From JBKPCD01 sp046727175 (GTDB taxonomy: Bacteria; Acidobacteriota; Vicinamibacteria; Vicinamibacterales; 2-12-FULL-66-21), in assembly GCA_046727175.1 (NCBI GenBank), contig JBKPCD010000132.1, forward strand, positions 50,742-114,741: a stretch of 64,000 bases of DNA, in the 5' to 3' direction. Under the pieces are notes generated by a model. The model made no database searches, was not told where the DNA came from, and was given only the letters and a program-made list of their open reading frames with translations. The position numbers were made by a program, and so were the translations under genes. The number at the start of each line of letters is the position of its first letter. The first letter of the stretch is position 1. Below are positions 1 to 7,517 of the stretch, piece by piece.

Positions 1-288
1 CAGGGTGTTTCGCAGGTTCGCCTCACGCTCGCGATGCTCGGTCAGCAAAGCTTCGGTTCGGACGAGATCCTGCCGAAGTCGGTCGAGCTCGCGAAGCGCC
101 TGCTCGTAATCGGCGGCGGCTTCGGTCAGAAATGCGACGACTTCGGTGCGATCGAATCCTCGCAACGCTGTCCGAAATCTCGGCTGACGCAGGTCGAGCG
201 GCGCGATGCGCATCACGCGCTCGGGTGGTGGAGATCCTGCACCGGCTGCCGTGACGTTTGTCGAAACTGGCGGACGCTCGGCCATCAT
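1..288 (-). CDS. DivIVA-domain protein, 5' part (runs off window)
   Basis: The minus strand reads from about 288 off the left edge with no stop. From the internal ATG at 213 the protein begins MRIAPLDLRQPRFR, followed by RGFDRTEVVAFL and a Glu/Arg/Leu-rich heptad stretch. This is the N-terminal signature of DivIVA/GpsB-type proteins, a short membrane-targeting segment followed by coiled coil, which mark cell poles or division sites. In-frame ATGs at 288 and 285 lie behind a GGGGG ribosome-binding site and would add a Pro/Ser-rich extension of about 24 residues; ATG 213 gives the more family-like start. The next gene on this strand upstream is yggS, an arrangement often seen for division-associated DivIVA genes (family knowledge). 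The C-terminus is outside the window, so total length is unknown. Confidence 0.75.
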   Translation of the reverse strand, partial: MMAERPPVSTNVTAAGAGSPPPERVMRIAPLDLRQPRFRTALRGFDRTEVVAFLTEAAADYEQALRELDRLRQDLVRTEALLTEHREREANLRNTL

Positions 289-302
289 ATCCCCCGAGAC
301 CC

Positions 303-328
303 TGATTCACGCGAATTTGCGCGGATCA
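303..328. repeat. GATTCACGCG(A/G)ATTT repeat, copy 1
   Basis: TGATTCACGCGAATTTGCGC, related to the copies at 38350-38374 and 42611-42632. It fills the gap between yggS and the DivIVA gene. Confidence 0.55.
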
Positions 329-335
329 GAAAAAC

Positions 336-1037
336 TTAAGCCCGAAATCTCTTGCCGAAAATCGCGGTGCCGACACGCACGATCGTCGCCCCTTCTTCGA
401 TGGCTGCCTCGAAATCGTGGCTCATGCCCATCGACAGATGCTGGAGCGCGGTCGACGGCACGCCGGAGGACAGCAACCGATCGCGAAACTCACGAAGGCG
501 CACGAACCAGGGTCGGGTCTGCTCCTGATCTTCGTTCCAGGGCGGCATCAGCATCAAGCCCCGGAGTCGGATGTCGTGCGTCTCCGCCGCCGCGCGGACG
601 AGTCGCTCCGCCTCGTCCGGCGGCGCGCCGAACTTCGTCGTCTCACCCGCGAAATCGACCTGAATCAGCACCTCCGGCGCGGTGTCCTTATCCGCGCCGG
701 CGGCAGCATTCGCGACGTGCCGCATCAGCTCCATCGAGTCAATCGAGTGAATGCACGCAAACGGTCCGACCGCCTTCTTCGCTTTGTTCGATTGCAGGTG
801 GCCAACGAGGTGCCACCTGGCCGAGATGTCGGACGTTGCCGCGATTTTCTGCAGGGCTTCCTGAACGCGGTTTTCACCGAAGTCGCGCTGGCCGGCCGCC
901 CACGCCTCACGGACGGCGTTGGCGTCGAACGTTTTCGAGATCGCGACGAGCGTGACGTCGGCCGGTTCGCGGCCGGAGCGCCGGGCCGCAGCGTCGATCC
1001 GGCTGCGGACCCGGTCGAGGTTCTCGGCGATTGACAC
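336..1037 (-). CDS. yggS: YggS/PLPBP family pyridoxal-phosphate homeostasis protein
   Basis: 233 residues, the usual length for the single-domain PLP-binding YggS/PROSC family. These cytoplasmic TIM-barrel proteins bind PLP and buffer B6 and amino/keto acid pools without a known catalytic reaction. Visible marks are the PLP lysine in VAISKT (Lys35), FGENRVQE, the WHLVGHLQSNK segment, IHSIDS, LMLMPP and the C-terminal SMGMSHDFEAAI...TIVRVGTAIFG. The start is GTG directly after the TAG of the TPR gene (1038-1040), so the two are probably translationally coupled. The gene sits between a TPR protein and DivIVA on the same strand. Confidence 0.93.
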   Translation of the reverse strand: MSIAENLDRVRSRIDAAARRSGREPADVTLVAISKTFDANAVREAWAAGQRDFGENRVQEALQKIAATSDISARWHLVGHLQSNKAKKAVGPFACIHSIDSMELMRHVANAAAGADKDTAPEVLIQVDFAGETTKFGAPPDEAERLVRAAAETHDIRLRGLMLMPPWNEDQEQTRPWFVRLREFRDRLLSSGVPSTALQHLSMGMSHDFEAAIEEGATIVRVGTAIFGKRFRA

Positions 1038-2000
1038 CTACTTTTTGATTTGCGTCAAGACGCCCTTGGCCTGTTCGGCATACTGGCCGGTCGGTGCAAT
1101 CTTGAGGTACTCCTCGAACTGCTGCGCCGCTTCGGGCATTTTGCCCTCGTTCAGGTTTGCCATGCCCAGCCAGTAGTGCGCGTCAGCCAGCTTCGGGTCG
1201 ATCTTGATCGCTTCCTCGAACTGCTTCTTTGCTTCGGCGATCTTCCCGGCGTTCCACATGATCACGCCCTGGTTGAACACCGTCGACGCGCTGCCACCGC
1301 CTCCTGCTGCTGTTCCAGCGCCGGCCAGCTTCTGTGCCTGCGCGCTCGCCTCCGCCGCCTGATCGAACTTCTTCTGAGCGTTGTAGACAGTTGCGAGCCC
1401 GCTATACGCCTCGACGGAATTCGGATTGACTTCGATGGCTTTCTTGAACGCGGCTTCCGCGGCGTCGTAGTCCTTTTTGTTGATGTTGATCGCGCCGATG
1501 TTGGTGTAGCACTCCGTGCATTTCGGCGCGGCCGCGATGACCTCGTTGAACTTCGCGATCGCCTCGTCGTGCTTGCCCTGATTGCTCAACTCGACGCCTT
1601 GGGAGAATGCACCCTTCAGCGCATTCGCCTTGGCCTCCGCCTCCTTACGATCCTTTTCGGAGACATCGCCACCCGCGCCGGGCCTGAGGCCGAAGTTCAC
1701 CTCGACCATGTCGAGGCCGATATGCTTGTTGAAGCTCTGGATCAGGCCGTCCTTCTCGGCGGTGATCTTGTAATCGCCTGTCTGGATACCAATCTGGATG
1801 TACTCGCCGCGCTTGTTCGTCTTCACCTCATACTTGCGGTTTGAGTCGGTCGCCTGGATCGTGACCTTCGCTCCCTCGACCGGCTTGTTCTCGGCGTCAA
1901 CGACTTTGCCCTTGATCTGACCACCCTGGGCGTAGGCGGGCGCTGCAGGTGCAGCAAGCCCGACGACAAGCGCGCAGATCGCAACGAATCGGCGTTTCAT
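1038..2000 (-). CDS. Exported TPR protein with carboxypeptidase-regulatory-like domain
   Basis: Start chosen at ATG 2000, which has a GGGGAG ribosome-binding site and gives a clean signal peptide (MKRRFVAICALVVGL...AYAQ); a longer in-frame reading to 2141 lacks these. The 320-residue product has a signal peptide (1-25), a carboxypeptidase-regulatory-like beta-sandwich (GQIKGKVVDAENKPVEGAKV, about 27-110), then TPR units around 150-310 (ECYTNIGAININKKDYDAAEAAFKKAIEVNPN, in pieces). This domain pairing is common in acidobacterial periplasmic proteins of unknown role; a binding or scaffolding function is an inference. It ends with TAG immediately before the yggS GTG. Confidence 0.85.
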   Translation of the reverse strand: MKRRFVAICALVVGLAAPAAPAYAQGGQIKGKVVDAENKPVEGAKVTIQATDSNRKYEVKTNKRGEYIQIGIQTGDYKITAEKDGLIQSFNKHIGLDMVEVNFGLRPGAGGDVSEKDRKEAEAKANALKGAFSQGVELSNQGKHDEAIAKFNEVIAAAPKCTECYTNIGAININKKDYDAAEAAFKKAIEVNPNSVEAYSGLATVYNAQKKFDQAAEASAQAQKLAGAGTAAGGGGSASTVFNQGVIMWNAGKIAEAKKQFEEAIKIDPKLADAHYWLGMANLNEGKMPEAAQQFEEYLKIAPTGQYAEQAKGVLTQIKK

Positions 2001-2282
2001 GCGTGCTCCCCTCATACGGAACCTCCGTGTTGGTTGTGGCTTGAGCGCACGGAGTCCCCGCCGCGCGCCCGCTCGAACCGAATTGACTGAATATCGGCAG
2101 AAGTTTCGCTGTTCTTGTGGCCCACCGTACACGAGATGCACGGCGGAGGCCGTATTAATTCGTGGCCCAGTTTACACGAATCGCTCACGGGCGAGCCCGC
2201 CGCACCCTGTGTACTGCCCTCCGTGGATCGCAGGATCGCAGCACGTGAATTGCTGAGCAAGGTAACGGATCGTGCCGGACCA

Positions 2283-4325
2283 CTAAGTTGGCAGACGGTC
2301 CTCGCGCTCACCGGCCACATCTGCGTCCTTGAAAAACCTCTGGATGTCGCCGAGCTGCTGCGTGACCGGTGCCGGCGGCAGCGACGCCAAAAACCGCCGC
2401 CCGTACCCCATCGTCTTCAGGCGCGGATCGAGGATCGCGAGCAGACCGCGATCCTGTCGATGACGAATCAGCCGTCCGAGTCCTTGCTTCAACGCGAGAA
2501 TCGCGAGCGGGACCTGATAGTCCTCGAAGGCCGACTCGCCGCGAGCCGCGATGGCCTCGATTCGGGCTGCCGTGATTGGATCGCCTGGGGACGCGAACGG
2601 CAGCTTGTCGATGATGACGCAGCTCAACGCGTCGCCGACCACGTCGACGCCCTGCCAGAAGCTGGAAGTCGCGAGCAGCACGGAATTCGGCGTGGCCTTG
2701 AAGTCGCGCAGGAGCGTCGAGCGCGGCGCGCTGCCCTGGACGAGGATCGGATACTCCAACTCTGCGGAGGCGATTCGATGAACCTCGCGCAGGTTCGAGT
2801 AGCTCGTGAACAGGACGAACGCGCGACCGCGCGTGAGCCTCAGGATCTCGATCACTTCCCGGGCAACGGCGCCGGTGAACTGCGGCGACCGTGGCTCCGG
2901 CATCCGTTTCGGCAGATACAGAATCGACTGGCGTCGATAATCGAACTCCGACTCGAGGCGGATCTCCTCTGCCCGGCTGACACCGAGCCGATCCTTGACG
3001 TAGCGAAACGATCCGTCGACGGCCAACGTCGCAGAGGTCAGCACCGCTCCGCGCATGCGATCGAGCAGCATCTCGCGAATGACGGATGAGACGTCGATCG
3101 GCGCGGCACGAAGGAACACACCTCGCCCGCGGGTCTCTATGAAGTACACGAAGCCCGGATCGTCGGCGCGGAGCAGGAACCGCACATCGTTGCGGAGCTC
3201 GCCGGCGCGTCGGCCCAACGCGAGTACCTCTTCGGGGAGGTCAGCGGTCAGCGCGACGTCAGCTTCGAGCGCATCGAGCGCTCCGATGAGCGCACCCCCT
3301 TCGTTGCTGACGCGCTGCCCCTGGACGGGACGGATTCGCAACCGGCTCTCATTCGGATTTCCGCTCTGGAGTCGCTGCCGGAGCGACTCGATCGCGGAGA
3401 AGAACGCACGGCCCGCCTCGGTCAGGCGCCTTGCGTCGGAGGCGAGCTCCTCGGCGCGCTCGCGTTCGGCGATCAGGTTCGCTCCAACAGCGCGGAGCGC
3501 GTCGTGCGCGAGATCGTCTACCCGATACGTGCTCACCGCGATCCCGAAGTACTGGGTCGCCACGTCCTCGAGCTGGTGGGCTTCGTCGATGATCGCGTAC
3601 CGGCAGTTCGGGATGACCTCGCCGAACTCGCTCTGGCGGACGGCGGCGTCGGCGCACAGCAGGTGGTGATTGACGATGACGACATCCGCTTCTGCGGCAC
3701 GCTGACGCATGCGCACGACGAAGCAGTCGTCGTATCGTGGACATTCCTTGCCGATGCAGTTCTCCGTCGTCGCGGCGATCTCATTCCACATCGGGAGATC
3801 TTCGGGAAGATCCTCGATCTCTGCCCGATCGCCCGTTTCGGTGTGGCGCGACCAGTCGTCGATGATCCTGAGGTGCCTGAACTCGTCGAACGACTTCGCG
3901 AAGAGCGATCCTGTTCCGCCGCTCCCATCGCGCAGCGCGTCAAAACGGTGAAGGCAGAGATAGTTTCCGCGGCCTTTCATGAACGTCGCCTTGAACGCCA
4001 CGTCGAGGCACTCGCGAAGCACGGGCAGGTCCTTGAAGAAAATCTGCTCCTGCAGGTTCTTCGTACCGGTCGAGACGAGCACTCGTTGACGGCTGAGAAT
4101 TGCGGGGACGAGATACGCGAGCGTCTTCCCGGTGCCCGTGCCGGCTTCCGCGAGAAGGACGCCGCCTTCGGCGAACACCTTCGAGGCAGCGGCCGCCATT
4201 TCGACTTGGGCCGCACGCGGCTCGAAGTCGGGCAACGCGCTCGCGATCGGACCGCGAGACGCGAACGCCCCGGTGACCGCTGCGACTAGCTCCGGCGCTC
4301 GGGGTACAGCGGGAACTTCCGGCAC
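2283..4325 (-). CDS. DinG/YoaA-type ATP-dependent DNA helicase (XPD-like)
   Basis: 680 residues of the iron-sulfur superfamily 2 XPD/DinG helicases, which unwind forked DNA, D-loops or R-loops 5'-3' and act in replication repair. Walker A AGTGTGKT is at residues 61-68 and the DEAH box is in IIDEAHQLED. The 4Fe-4S insertion is visible as four cysteines (NYLCLHRF, ENCIGKEC, YDDC), and the C-terminal helicase motif ends QGLGRLIRH. The gene begins inside the 3' end of glyA with a 40-bp overlap, so the two are co-transcribed. No exonuclease domain is fused, which fits the YoaA/DinG type of Gram-negative bacteria. The exact substrate cannot be read from sequence. Confidence 0.92.
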   Translation of the reverse strand: MPEVPAVPRAPELVAAVTGAFASRGPIASALPDFEPRAAQVEMAAAASKVFAEGGVLLAEAGTGTGKTLAYLVPAILSRQRVLVSTGTKNLQEQIFFKDLPVLRECLDVAFKATFMKGRGNYLCLHRFDALRDGSGGTGSLFAKSFDEFRHLRIIDDWSRHTETGDRAEIEDLPEDLPMWNEIAATTENCIGKECPRYDDCFVVRMRQRAAEADVVIVNHHLLCADAAVRQSEFGEVIPNCRYAIIDEAHQLEDVATQYFGIAVSTYRVDDLAHDALRAVGANLIAERERAEELASDARRLTEAGRAFFSAIESLRQRLQSGNPNESRLRIRPVQGQRVSNEGGALIGALDALEADVALTADLPEEVLALGRRAGELRNDVRFLLRADDPGFVYFIETRGRGVFLRAAPIDVSSVIREMLLDRMRGAVLTSATLAVDGSFRYVKDRLGVSRAEEIRLESEFDYRRQSILYLPKRMPEPRSPQFTGAVAREVIEILRLTRGRAFVLFTSYSNLREVHRIASAELEYPILVQGSAPRSTLLRDFKATPNSVLLATSSFWQGVDVVGDALSCVIIDKLPFASPGDPITAARIEAIAARGESAFEDYQVPLAILALKQGLGRLIRHRQDRGLLAILDPRLKTMGYGRRFLASLPPAPVTQQLGDIQRFFKDADVAGEREDRLPT

Positions 4326-5560
4326 AACGCCTCGACTTCGGTCCGCACGCCTGAGAGCACACGCTCATCGTCCGGGGACTGAAGCACGCGCGCGATCAGT
4401 GCGGCGACCGCGTCCATCTCCAGCTCGCCCATGCCACGGCTGGTGACTGCGGGCGTTCCGAGCCGGATACCGCTCGCGACCATTGGCGGATTCTGATCGA
4501 AAGGAATCACGTTCTTGTTGACGGTGATGCCGGCTTTCCCGAGCGCGGCCTCGGCGACCTTTCCCGTCAGACCGCGCGAGAACACGTCGACGAGCATCAG
4601 GTGATTGTCGGTGCCGCCGCTGACGAGACGGAAGCCGGCGTCGGACAGGTTCTTCGCAAGGCGCGCCGCGTTGGCCACGATCTGCTTCTGGTATTCCGCG
4701 AAGCCGGGCTCCATGGCTTCTTTCAGGCACACGGCTTTCGCGGCGATGACGTGCATCAGCGGTCCGCCCTGTATGCCGGGGAAGAGCGATCGATCGAGAT
4801 CTTTCGCATGATGCGCGCGGCACAAGACGAGGCCGCCTCGCGGCCCGCGCAGCGTCTTGTGCGTCGTCGTCGTCACGAAGTCCGAGTCCGGAACCGGGTT
4901 CGGGTGCACTTTGGCGGCAACCAGGCCGGCGATGTGCGCCATGTCGGTCACAACCGGCGCGCCGACGTCTCGTCCGACGCGACCGATGCGCTCGAAGTCG
5001 AACACGCGCGGGTAAGCGCTCGCGCCGACCATGATCATCTTCGGCTTGTGCTCGTGCGCGAGCCGCTCGAACTCGTCGTAATCGATTCGCTCGTCGTCCT
5101 TGCGCACGCCATATGGCACTATGGTGTAGAGCTTTCCCGAAAAATTCAGCGGATGACCGTGGGTGAGGTGGCCGCCGTGCGCCAGATTCATCCCGAGGAC
5201 CGTGTCGCCCGGTTTCAGGAGCGTGAAGTACACGGCCATGTTCGCCTGTGCCCCGGAATGCGGCTGAACGTTGGCGTGCTCTGCGCCGAAGAGCTCCTTC
5301 GCGCGCGCGATCGCCAGTGACTCCGCGACATCGACGAAGTCACAGCCGCCGTAGTAGCGCTTCCCCGGATAACCCTCTGCGTACTTGTTCGTCAGCACGG
5401 ATCCGGTGGCTTCGAGCACCGCCTGGCTGACGAAGTTCTCGGAGGCGATCAGCTCGAGGCCGCTGTTCTGCCGATGCACTTCCTGATCGATCGCGCGCGC
5501 GATATCCGGGTCCGTATCAACGAGCGATCGCCAGCGCAGAGGCGTTTGGGTGATCGGCAT
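4286..5560 (-). CDS. glyA: Serine hydroxymethyltransferase
   Basis: 424 residues, full length. Converts serine and tetrahydrofolate to glycine and 5,10-methylene-THF, the main one-carbon supply, in the cytoplasm with PLP. Diagnostic segments are LELIASENFVSQAV, the YAEGYPGKRYYGGC signature, VTDMAHIAGLVA, and the PLP Schiff-base lysine in TTTTHKTLRGPRGG (Lys235). The C-terminus reads GIRLGTPAVTSRGM as in other GlyA. The start at 5560 gives MPITQTPLRW; no strong Shine-Dalgarno is visible. It overlaps the DinG-type helicase downstream, and rpiB lies upstream on the same strand across a 117-bp gap. Confidence 0.97.
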   Translation of the reverse strand: MPITQTPLRWRSLVDTDPDIARAIDQEVHRQNSGLELIASENFVSQAVLEATGSVLTNKYAEGYPGKRYYGGCDFVDVAESLAIARAKELFGAEHANVQPHSGAQANMAVYFTLLKPGDTVLGMNLAHGGHLTHGHPLNFSGKLYTIVPYGVRKDDERIDYDEFERLAHEHKPKMIMVGASAYPRVFDFERIGRVGRDVGAPVVTDMAHIAGLVAAKVHPNPVPDSDFVTTTTHKTLRGPRGGLVLCRAHHAKDLDRSLFPGIQGGPLMHVIAAKAVCLKEAMEPGFAEYQKQIVANAARLAKNLSDAGFRLVSGGTDNHLMLVDVFSRGLTGKVAEAALGKAGITVNKNVIPFDQNPPMVASGIRLGTPAVTSRGMGELEMDAVAALIARVLQSPDDERVLSGVRTEVEALCRKFPLYPERRS

Positions 5561-5614
5561 CAGGGTTCATCGCCTGCGGCCTCGGCGAGCCGAGCGCCAG
5601 CGAGTCGATCCGCA

Positions 5615-5639
5615 GCGCGTGGGGTGGGCCCCCACGCGC
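5615..5639. repeat. GC-rich perfect hairpin between rpiB and glyA
   Basis: GCGCGTGGGG and CCCCACGCGC flank a 5-nt loop, forming a 10-bp perfect stem in the 117-bp rpiB-glyA gap. A run of A follows on the plus strand, which does not make a normal minus-strand terminator because the U-run would precede the stem. A related GTGGGG/CCCCAC stretch occurs at the right edge of the window. Confidence 0.5.
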
Positions 5640-5677
5640 ATCGAAAAAAAGTCCAGATCTTCGCGGTCACGTCCAAC

Positions 5678-6139
5678 TCAGCGGGCGGTGTTGAGCGCTT
5701 CCCGTCGTTCTATCTCCGCGATTTGATCGATGCGGTGCTGATGCCGGCCGCCTTCGAACGGCGTGCTGAGCCACACCGCGACGATCTCTTCGGCGAGCGG
5801 AGCGGCGACGATACGGCCGCCGATCGCGAGGACGTTAGCGTCATTGTGGGCACGCGACATGCGACCCGTGTACAAGTCGTTGCACAGTGCGGCACGAATG
5901 CCAGGGATCTTATTTGCCGTCATCTGTTCACCCTGGCCGCTGCCGCCGACGACGATCCCGCGGTCTGCAATGCCATCCGCAACCGCACGCGCGACCTCGG
6001 CGCAAATCGGCGGGTAATCGACTGCGTCGTCGTTGTGCGTGCCACGATCGTCGATATCGTGCCCGAGCCGCCGCAGTACGATGATCAGCCGCCGCTTCAG
6101 CTCGAAGCCGGCATGATCCGCGCCAATCGCGATACGCAT
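5678..6139 (-). CDS. rpiB: Ribose-5-phosphate isomerase B
   Basis: 153 residues, family length. Interconverts ribulose-5-phosphate and ribose-5-phosphate in the pentose phosphate pathway; the family also includes allose- and galactose-phosphate isomerases. Begins MRIAIGADHAGFELK, with the phosphate-binding GGSGQGEQMTANK segment and SRAHNDANVLAIGGR. The catalytic cysteine of the E. coli enzyme (ICGTG) is replaced by glycine here (GGSG, residues 65-68), and Glu71 sits where the mycobacterial-type RpiB uses a glutamate as base; this is a recognised subtype, not a defect. A TATAAT box at 6150-6155 lies 10 nt before the ATG, so the transcript leader is very short. Confidence 0.95.
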   Translation of the reverse strand: MRIAIGADHAGFELKRRLIIVLRRLGHDIDDRGTHNDDAVDYPPICAEVARAVADGIADRGIVVGGSGQGEQMTANKIPGIRAALCNDLYTGRMSRAHNDANVLAIGGRIVAAPLAEEIVAVWLSTPFEGGRHQHRIDQIAEIERREALNTAR

Positions 6140-6149
6140 GGCACATGAG

Positions 6150-6155
6150 ATTATA
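6150..6155 (-). promoter_or_regulatory. -10 box for rpiB
   Basis: A perfect TATAAT on the minus strand, 10 nt upstream of the rpiB ATG. Expected initiation about 6-7 nt downstream would leave a leader of only 3-4 nt. No convincing -35 is seen because the upstream sequence is the GTGCTG word array. Confidence 0.5.
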
Positions 6156-6162
6156 CAGGGAA

Positions 6163-6329
6163 GATGCTGACAGTGCTGATGGTGCTGGAAGTGCTGATGG
6201 TGCTGGAGGTGCTGACGGTGTCGAAGGGATAGCGCCTAGAGCAGCGCCAGCAGCTGGAGCACCGTCAGCACCTTTAGCACCGCCAGCACCTTTGGCACCC
6301 TTAAGCACCTCCAGCATCATTAGCACCTT
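6163..6329. repeat. GTGCTGA word array, inverted arms (copy 1 of 3)
   Basis: The left arm (6163-6221) is a degenerate tandem of GGTGCTGATGGTGCTGGA-like words. The right arm (6242-6329) is the complement, GCACCGTCAGCACC-like. Either strand would fold into a long imperfect hairpin. It fills the divergent rpiB/methyltransferase promoter gap, so it is not simply a terminator. Related arrays are at 41012-41144 and 53733-53866. Confidence 0.8.
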
Positions 6330-6333
6330 CTTC

Positions 6334-7494
6334 ATGACTCCCACCATTACCCTGACTCCCCGCGGCGAGGATCGCATCCGAAGCGGCCATCTCTGGGTGT
6401 ACCGCAGCGACATCGCTGACGTTCATGCGACCGGGGGCGACATCGTCGGGCTCACCGGCGCCCGCGGACGACGAGTGGGGTACGCGCTTTACAGCGATCG
6501 ATCCGAAATCGCGCTGCGGCTGTTCACGCACGGTCCGGACCCGCCGGATCTGCGCATATGGCGTTCGCGCCTCGAGTCGGCGATTGCCTACCGCGCATCG
6601 CTCCAGATCGATGCGACGGCGTATCGCCTCGTCCACGGGGAAGCGGATCAACTCCCGTCGTTGATCGTCGACCGTTACGGAGATCACCTCGTTGTCCAGG
6701 CCCTGTCGCAGACCGTCGACAGGCTGCTGCCGGATATCACGAAGCTGCTCGTCGAACTGCTGAATCCCGCAGGCATTCTGGCGCGCAACGATCCGCGCGT
6801 CCGGCTGCTCGAAGGGCTCGAACAGCGCGTCGATGTGATCCACGGGACCGTGCCCGAGGAGATTGAGATCCGCGAAGGGCGCATCACCTACCTCGTCGAT
6901 CCCTACCACGGACAGAAGACCGGTTTCTTCCTCGATCAGCGCGAAAACAGAGTGGCGGCAGCGCGATACGGGCGTGGTCGTCTGCTCGACGCGTTCAGCT
7001 ACAACGGTGGATTTGCGCTGGCGCTCGCGGCTCGCTGCGATGAAGTGCTTGCGGTGGACATCTCGGAGAGCGCCGTATCGCGAATCGCGGCGAACTCCGA
7101 GCGGAACGGTCTCACGAACGTTCACGCGCGAGCGATGAACGTGTTCGACGAGCTGCGCGAGCTCGAACGCCGCAGTGAGCGGTTCGACACGATCGTGCTG
7201 GATCCGCCCGCGTTCGCCAAGAACCGATCCTCGGTGGGCAAAGCGTGGTCAGGCTACAAGGAAATCAACCTGCGGGCGTTGAAATTACTGACGAGCGGCG
7301 GATTCCTCATCACGTGCAGCTGCTCGTACAATGTCAGTGAAGCAGATTTCGCGGATGTCATCGCCGCCGCCGCTGTTGACGCGCATGCGGACGTTGTCGT
7401 TGTCGAGAAGCGGATGCAGTCGCGCGACCATCCCGTTCTGATGACCGTGCCGGAGACGTACTATCTCAAATGTTTTATCTTGCGGAAGCTGTGA
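6334..7494 (+). CDS. Class I SAM-dependent rRNA methyltransferase (RlmI-like, PUA domain)
   Basis: 386 residues from ATG 6334 (MTPTITLTPRGEDRIRSGHLWVYRSDI). An in-frame reading to 6145 would only translate the repeat array into an Ala/Gly/Pro-rich tail, so it is rejected. An N-terminal PUA-like domain (about 1-75) is followed by an EEHEE linker domain and a Rossmann methyltransferase (about 180-386) with DQRENR, LLDAFSYNGGFALALA (SAM motif I), VLAVDISESAV and the catalytic-loop LDPPAF. This architecture is that of RlmI/YccW, which makes m5C in 23S rRNA; the exact target base is inferred. No Shine-Dalgarno is obvious. Confidence 0.9.
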   Translation: MTPTITLTPRGEDRIRSGHLWVYRSDIADVHATGGDIVGLTGARGRRVGYALYSDRSEIALRLFTHGPDPPDLRIWRSRLESAIAYRASLQIDATAYRLVHGEADQLPSLIVDRYGDHLVVQALSQTVDRLLPDITKLLVELLNPAGILARNDPRVRLLEGLEQRVDVIHGTVPEEIEIREGRITYLVDPYHGQKTGFFLDQRENRVAAARYGRGRLLDAFSYNGGFALALAARCDEVLAVDISESAVSRIAANSERNGLTNVHARAMNVFDELRELERRSERFDTIVLDPPAFAKNRSSVGKAWSGYKEINLRALKLLTSGGFLITCSCSYNVSEADFADVIAAAAVDAHADVVVVEKRMQSRDHPVLMTVPETYYLKCFILRKL

Positions 7495-7517
7495 GAAGAA
7501 AGAGCAGCACCTTCTTC

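Noticed and set aside
6145..6333. N-terminal extension of the methyltransferase
   Set aside because: Entirely encoded by the GTGCTGA array; the PUA domain begins at ATG 6334.
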